The translations under genes and the position numbers were made by a program. This document shows positions 61,401 to 64,000 of a DNA stretch of 64,000 bases, in pieces. A model generated the notes under the pieces. It was not told the origin of the DNA and did no database searches. It was given only the letters and a program-made list of their open reading frames with translations. This DNA is from Pohlia nutans. Taxonomy: Eukaryota; Streptophyta; Bryopsida; Bryales; Mniaceae. The stretch spans positions 19,210,072 through 19,274,071 of the forward strand of contig CM040097.1 of NCBI GenBank assembly GCA_022496805.1, in the 5' to 3' direction. Position 1 is the first letter of the stretch; every line of letters starts with the position of its first letter.

Positions 61401-62588
61401 TTGCCTCACCGATAGTAAATTTGCCGTTAATTTGGGAACGTGGAGGACATCTTGGATAGTGATTGTCTTCACACGACCCCTCACCTCGGTGTCTACAACA
61501 ATTTGGCCCTTGCCAACGGCCTCAAGCACCGTATCATCTCCCAAAATCACTCTCCTTGGATTAATGAGAGCATACGAATGAAAACAAGTTTTATGTGGTG
61601 ACATGTGGCTTGTAGCCCCCGAATCAACAATCCAATCACTCGTACTACCATTGCACGATACATTGCTTGCCATGTTTGCATACTCATCACCAACCTCAAT
61701 CCAATCACTCATGCTTGCATCACCCTCGATACCATCACTCATGCTTGCATCACCCTCGATGCCATCGCTCATGCTTGCCTCATATCTAGCCGTAAATGCG
61801 TACTCATCATCGTCACGAGTTTTAGTGTTGTTTGCACTCTCCCCTTTCTCATCCCTCTTGTGTTTGAAGCAAAATTTGGCAATGTGGCCCTTCTTACCAC
61901 AATAGAAGCACACCTTGTCGCTTGAGCTCCCACCGCCTCCATTCTTGGATTGCTTCGCCACGAGTGCCGCTCCATCTTCTCGAGACTCGTTCTCCTTTCG
62001 CCGCGAAAGCTCGTGCAACAACCGTGAGGTCACATAGTCCAATGTGAGCTCCGTAATGGGTCTTGACTCCATCGCCACGATGAGGTACTCGTATGATGAT
62101 GGAAGGCTCTCCAAAAGTGTCATCACGATGTCACCATCCGTAACCGACACGTCGCAACCGTTGAGTTGATCCGCGAGAGCTTTGACCTTGTTGATGTGCG
62201 CCAACATGTCATCTTCTTCGCCCATCTTGATGGTGAAGAACTTGCGCCTCAAAAACAAAATGTTGGCCAATGTTTTCGCTTCGTGAATGTTGCAAAGCTT
62301 GGACCATGCTTCCGCGGGTGTCTTGCACGAACGAATGTGCGCAAGTTGCGAATCCGCGAGGTTGAGTGCCAAAATGGCAAATGCCTTCTTCTCCCTCCTC
62401 GTGTACGCTTGCATGATCCTAGGATCCGTAGAAGAGAAAGGAGGTTCCTCACTACCCTCGACAATCTCCCACAACTCCTTCTCGGCCATCACCATCTCCA
62501 TTTTGAACTTCCACAAGTGGAAATTCACCCCATCGAACTTGTCCACGACCTTGGGACCCTCACCCTCAAAAGATGCCATGATCCTCAC
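58434..62588 (-). CDS. Copia gag-pol polyprotein, 1,384 residues, intact
   Basis: Domains in order: UBN2-type gag (VNFHLWKFKMEMVMAEKELW), CCHC zinc knuckle (CFYCGKKGHIAKFC, about 225-240), aspartic protease (WIVDSGATSHM, about 317-327), GAG-pre-integrase (LWHRRLGHLN...CEGCIEGKQQ), integrase core with HSDVCGP (about 523) and SDNGGEY (about 588), reverse transcriptase with FAPVAK (about 936), MDVKTAFLNGDLEE and YVDDL (about 1,048), and RNase H with YCDADYAGD (about 1,221) and STVEAEYMA. All catalytic residues I can check are present, with no stop or frameshift. Met4 is an alternative start. The frame ends within the 3' LTR. Integrase precedes reverse transcriptase, which defines Copia rather than Gypsy. 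Confidence 0.96.
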   Translation of the reverse strand: MRIMASFEGEGPKVVDKFDGVNFHLWKFKMEMVMAEKELWEIVEGSEEPPFSSTDPRIMQAYTRREKKAFAILALNLADSQLAHIRSCKTPAEAWSKLCNIHEAKTLANILFLRRKFFTIKMGEEDDMLAHINKVKALADQLNGCDVSVTDGDIVMTLLESLPSSYEYLIVAMESRPITELTLDYVTSRLLHELSRRKENESREDGAALVAKQSKNGGGGSSSDKVCFYCGKKGHIAKFCFKHKRDEKGESANNTKTRDDDEYAFTARYEASMSDGIEGDASMSDGIEGDASMSDWIEVGDEYANMASNVSCNGSTSDWIVDSGATSHMSPHKTCFHSYALINPRRVILGDDTVLEAVGKGQIVVDTEVRGRVKTITIQDVLHVPKLTANLLSVRQLVAKHLRVEFSDKGCYVLSPSRDEVAIIEEHEGLYHIKFSKVHSKESAALAHSNLKDDKLALWHRRLGHLNIKSVKTLRGMVSGMDLHQLKVDASTFTCEGCIEGKQQRLPFAGEGATRATKVLEIVHSDVCGPMKTTSMGGCKYFVTFIDDFSRKIWLYPIKAKSECFEKFKEFKTLVENQSELKIKVFRSDNGGEYMSKKFDELLKNEGIARQTSAPYTPQQNGVAERANRTIVEMARSMLHAQNLKLDLWAEAVVNAVYTRNRCPTSAVEGMTPEQAWSGRQPCVAHMRIFGCIAYAKVPDERRTKLEAKALKCVFLGYCEGTKAYRLMSVDTRKIIRSRDVTFCEESTMEAPLEVGPSGSSGDVLVDTPSKSPSVVDVGDDDGDDEAGDTEVVEAPSSSKAKNGAKGTQEEQVSSSERRYPERSRKPPGEWWKNHIFPQVEDEHANVALSDGPLTIREAMQGEDAVKWERAMQEEYDSLIANGTWQLTPIPKDRNPIGCKWVFRTKRDVSGIVVRHKARLVAKGFAQVHGVDFHETFAPVAKFTTIRCILAIGAALDLEMHQMDVKTAFLNGDLEEDIYMVQPEGFVQQGNEHLVCKLQKSLYGLKQSPRAWYQKIDTFLVAHGFTRSIADHSLYFMQEGQHVVIVIIYVDDLIILASLMSLMDALKGMLEREYEMSDLGELHFCLGVEFVRDRATRTITMSQGKYVMDVLKRFGMEDCKPVATPLDANSKLVKLSEEEYAMEAKSMAEVPYKQAVGSLMYAMIATRPDLAYPISVVSQHMARPGSMHWMTVKRIMRYLRGTSDVKLCLGGKDIVLSGYCDADYAGDTSDRRSTTGYMFKVGSGAVSWNSKRQQTTATSTVEAEYMATSHATKEAIWLRQLMVDVGCTQGEATTIMCDNQGCISLAKNPTHHSRTKHIDVQYHFIREKLELGVIHLEYCPTEHMVADVLTKGLCRDRHQRLVIAFGLRGFGSTQSGSIEVIDAT

Positions 62589-63407
62589 TTACGTATGCCT
62601 CCCCACACAAATGAAACCTCAAACTCAAACACACAACTTTGTTTTTGTGATTTTTTTTTTTTTTTGCTTTGATATTGCACCTTTGTGCACCCAATGGGTT
62701 TAAAACAACCCCAAACACTAGATCAGCACTTTTGTGCTCCACGCACGCCTCCCAACACTCAAATGTGAGAACCCTCACCCAAAAATGCAAAGAGGCTCAC
62801 CAAAACCCCTCAAATCACTCAATGGAGCTCAAAACAACTCCAAATGCTTCAATACGACACCTTAGTGTCCCCAAACACTCAATGCACGTCAATGACACCT
62901 TTGTGTCCTTCAAGAGCACTCACTCAATGCACATGAACTCACACGAGTCCCTCAAAACCCCAATCGCATTGAAATTGCTCAAAACCGCACCTTTGTGCAC
63001 AAACTAGCTCCAAATGAAAATTTGAGCACCCCAAGAGCATGAAACACATGCAACACCTCAAAGCAAGTGCCTAATCACTAGGATCAGATGGTAGACCCTC
63101 CACGAGAGTCTTCACACCTCACAAATCACTTGCATTTACTCAAGTGCTCACAATTGAACCAAACGAAGTTCCACTCGCAACGAAGAGATAGAAGAAAGAA
63201 AAGAAGGAGATCAAGGGAAGAAATTGACCAAAGAGAGTGCTCCAACATGTAACTTCAGCCCATGCACACCTCCAAGAAACACCAACGCTTCAACAAGCTC
63301 CAAAACCTCCAACAATGCTCCAAAACCGCCCGTTGCGCACCGACCTCAAAATACTTGCACAAATGCAATCTAATACTCATGAAACACACATGAGTGGGCC
63401 CATAACC
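62589..63407 (-). other. Copia 5' leader
   Basis: About 820 bp between the 5' LTR and the gag start, without a supportable ORF. It contains a T-run (complement of A-run) near 62,648-62,665 and low-complexity CTCAA/CCCAA-rich sequence. Confidence 0.7.
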
Positions 63408-63665
63408 TATTGAAGGTAGAGAAGATTGCACAAGGCACACACACAAACACAAGGAATGCGTAGAAAGAGATGATCTTTACTCAAAGGCCTTCCACCTTAA
63501 GTAGTGTACACTAGGAGGTCACCATGGACAAACCATATGGGATAACTCATCACAAGGACACTCTAGAGATCAGCCCATGCCTAACCCCTCCTCCCACACA
63601 CCATTATTTAGCACCCGTACGTCTTTGGCTTCTAGCAATACTACGTTGCATCAATTACCTCAATA
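63408..63665 (-). repeat. 5' LTR of the Copia element
   Basis: 258 bp, same sequence as 58,201-58,458. It should contain the promoter; no TATA box is assigned. Confidence 0.95.
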
Positions 63666-64000
63666 GTATTGCTAGTGGTTCGACCCGAGGTTTGTTGAGT
63701 TCTAGAGGAATTGTTGGTTCGACATAAGTGATCGTATCAGCAGCAAAGTGGGCAAGAACGTGTGTGTCTTGAAAAGGACCTGTATACGGGGAGAAGTTTT
63801 GGTACCAGTTTATATCTGGAATGACGAGTAAGGTGATGGTATTAGGGTCATAGCGAGCGGCTAATCTGGCTCTGTGGATTGCTTGTTGTGCCATTTCTTC
63901 GTTGTGTGGGTGGGCATAGCCAGTTCCGTGCCATTTGTATAGGAAGGCTGTACCAATTGATCCGAATATTTTGTCTCGTGGGAATGGGGAGTGATAGTGT
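63666..64000 (-). pseudogene. Continuation of the decayed retroelement beyond the Copia insertion
   Basis: Minus-strand frame (KIFGSIGTAFLYKWHGTGYA, MAQQAIHRARLAARYDPN, PDINWYQNFSPYTGPFQDTH) that runs into the target duplication and resumes in frame at 58,195 downward, as expected if the Copia element inserted within one host ORF. I do not recognise this domain; its position upstream of the RNase H suggests the region between reverse transcriptase and RNase H. The rest of the element lies beyond the window. Confidence 0.6.

Larger units (their letters stand above)
58201..63665 (-). mobile_element. Intact Copia LTR retrotransposon, 5,465 bp
   Basis: Two 258-bp LTRs (58,201-58,458 and 63,408-63,665) in direct repeat that I read as identical, each bounded by TATTGA and TCAATA. 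A GTATT target duplication flanks the element. One long gag-pol frame is present without stops. A purine-rich tract CAAAGTGGGAG lies directly inside the 3' LTR (complement of about 58,459-58,470). I could not assign a primer binding site confidently. Identical LTRs indicate recent insertion; the element may still be mobile. Confidence 0.95.

Noticed and set aside
59638..62672. Numerous plus-strand frames of 60-190 codons
   Set aside because: Antisense shadows of the intact Copia gag-pol frame.

Overview
This window is nuclear DNA from a land plant. The evidence is a transmembrane LRR receptor kinase with plant-type exon structure, a BAH-RRM protein of the plant-specific ASI1/IBM2/SG1 type, an intact plant-type Copia retrotransposon, and short runs of the plant telomere-like motif AAACCCTA. 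Gene density is low (two clear host genes and one unusual large gene in 64 kb), introns are long and full of small transposons. This suits a fern, lycophyte, bryophyte or other large-genome plant, but the species cannot be fixed from the sequence alone.

Layout. 1-2,700: mixed-composition DNA with no recognised gene, carrying several copies of a palindrome with core TGTGCAATTGCACA. 2,700-11,900: AT-rich DNA holding several TTAA-bounded non-autonomous elements and a near-perfect 60-bp-arm hairpin (5,353-5,482). 11,945-12,420: a GC-rich low-complexity island. 12,960-15,100: an array of about ten copies of the palindrome, most about 150 bp apart. 15,160-20,496: a three-exon gene for a protein of about 1,618 residues with acidic tracts, a ParB/DGQHR-like motif and a possible degenerate methyltransferase core; it has one in-frame TAG, and the palindrome also lies in both introns and just past its 3' end. 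20,500-25,100: intergenic, with a 41-bp minisatellite (about 21,985-22,785).

25,112-37,544 (minus): a 19-exon LRR receptor kinase of 875 residues, reconstructed exon by exon with consistent splice phases, its introns packed with MITEs. 37,545-51,150: a transposon graveyard of TTAA elements, palindromic foldbacks, and a decayed Copia element that appears split by a 3.3-kb insertion with about 410-bp direct repeats. 51,160-55,128 (minus): a 10-exon ASI1-type BAH-RRM gene of 719 residues. 56,600-64,000: the 3' half of a decayed non-LTR-like retroelement (RNase H domain plus Cys/His C-terminus, minus strand), interrupted by a young Copia element (58,201-63,665, minus) with 258-bp LTRs that look identical, a GTATT target duplication and one open 1,384-codon gag-pol frame.

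The two host genes are not an operon and need not be functionally linked, although the Arabidopsis relative of the BAH-RRM gene acts on genes whose introns carry heterochromatic transposons, which is exactly the state of the neighbouring receptor kinase. The most unusual feature is the ParB-like gene surrounded by a repeated palindrome. The protein-plus-palindrome arrangement resembles a ParB-parS partition locus or a mobile element with repeated protein-binding sites, but that functional link is inference.
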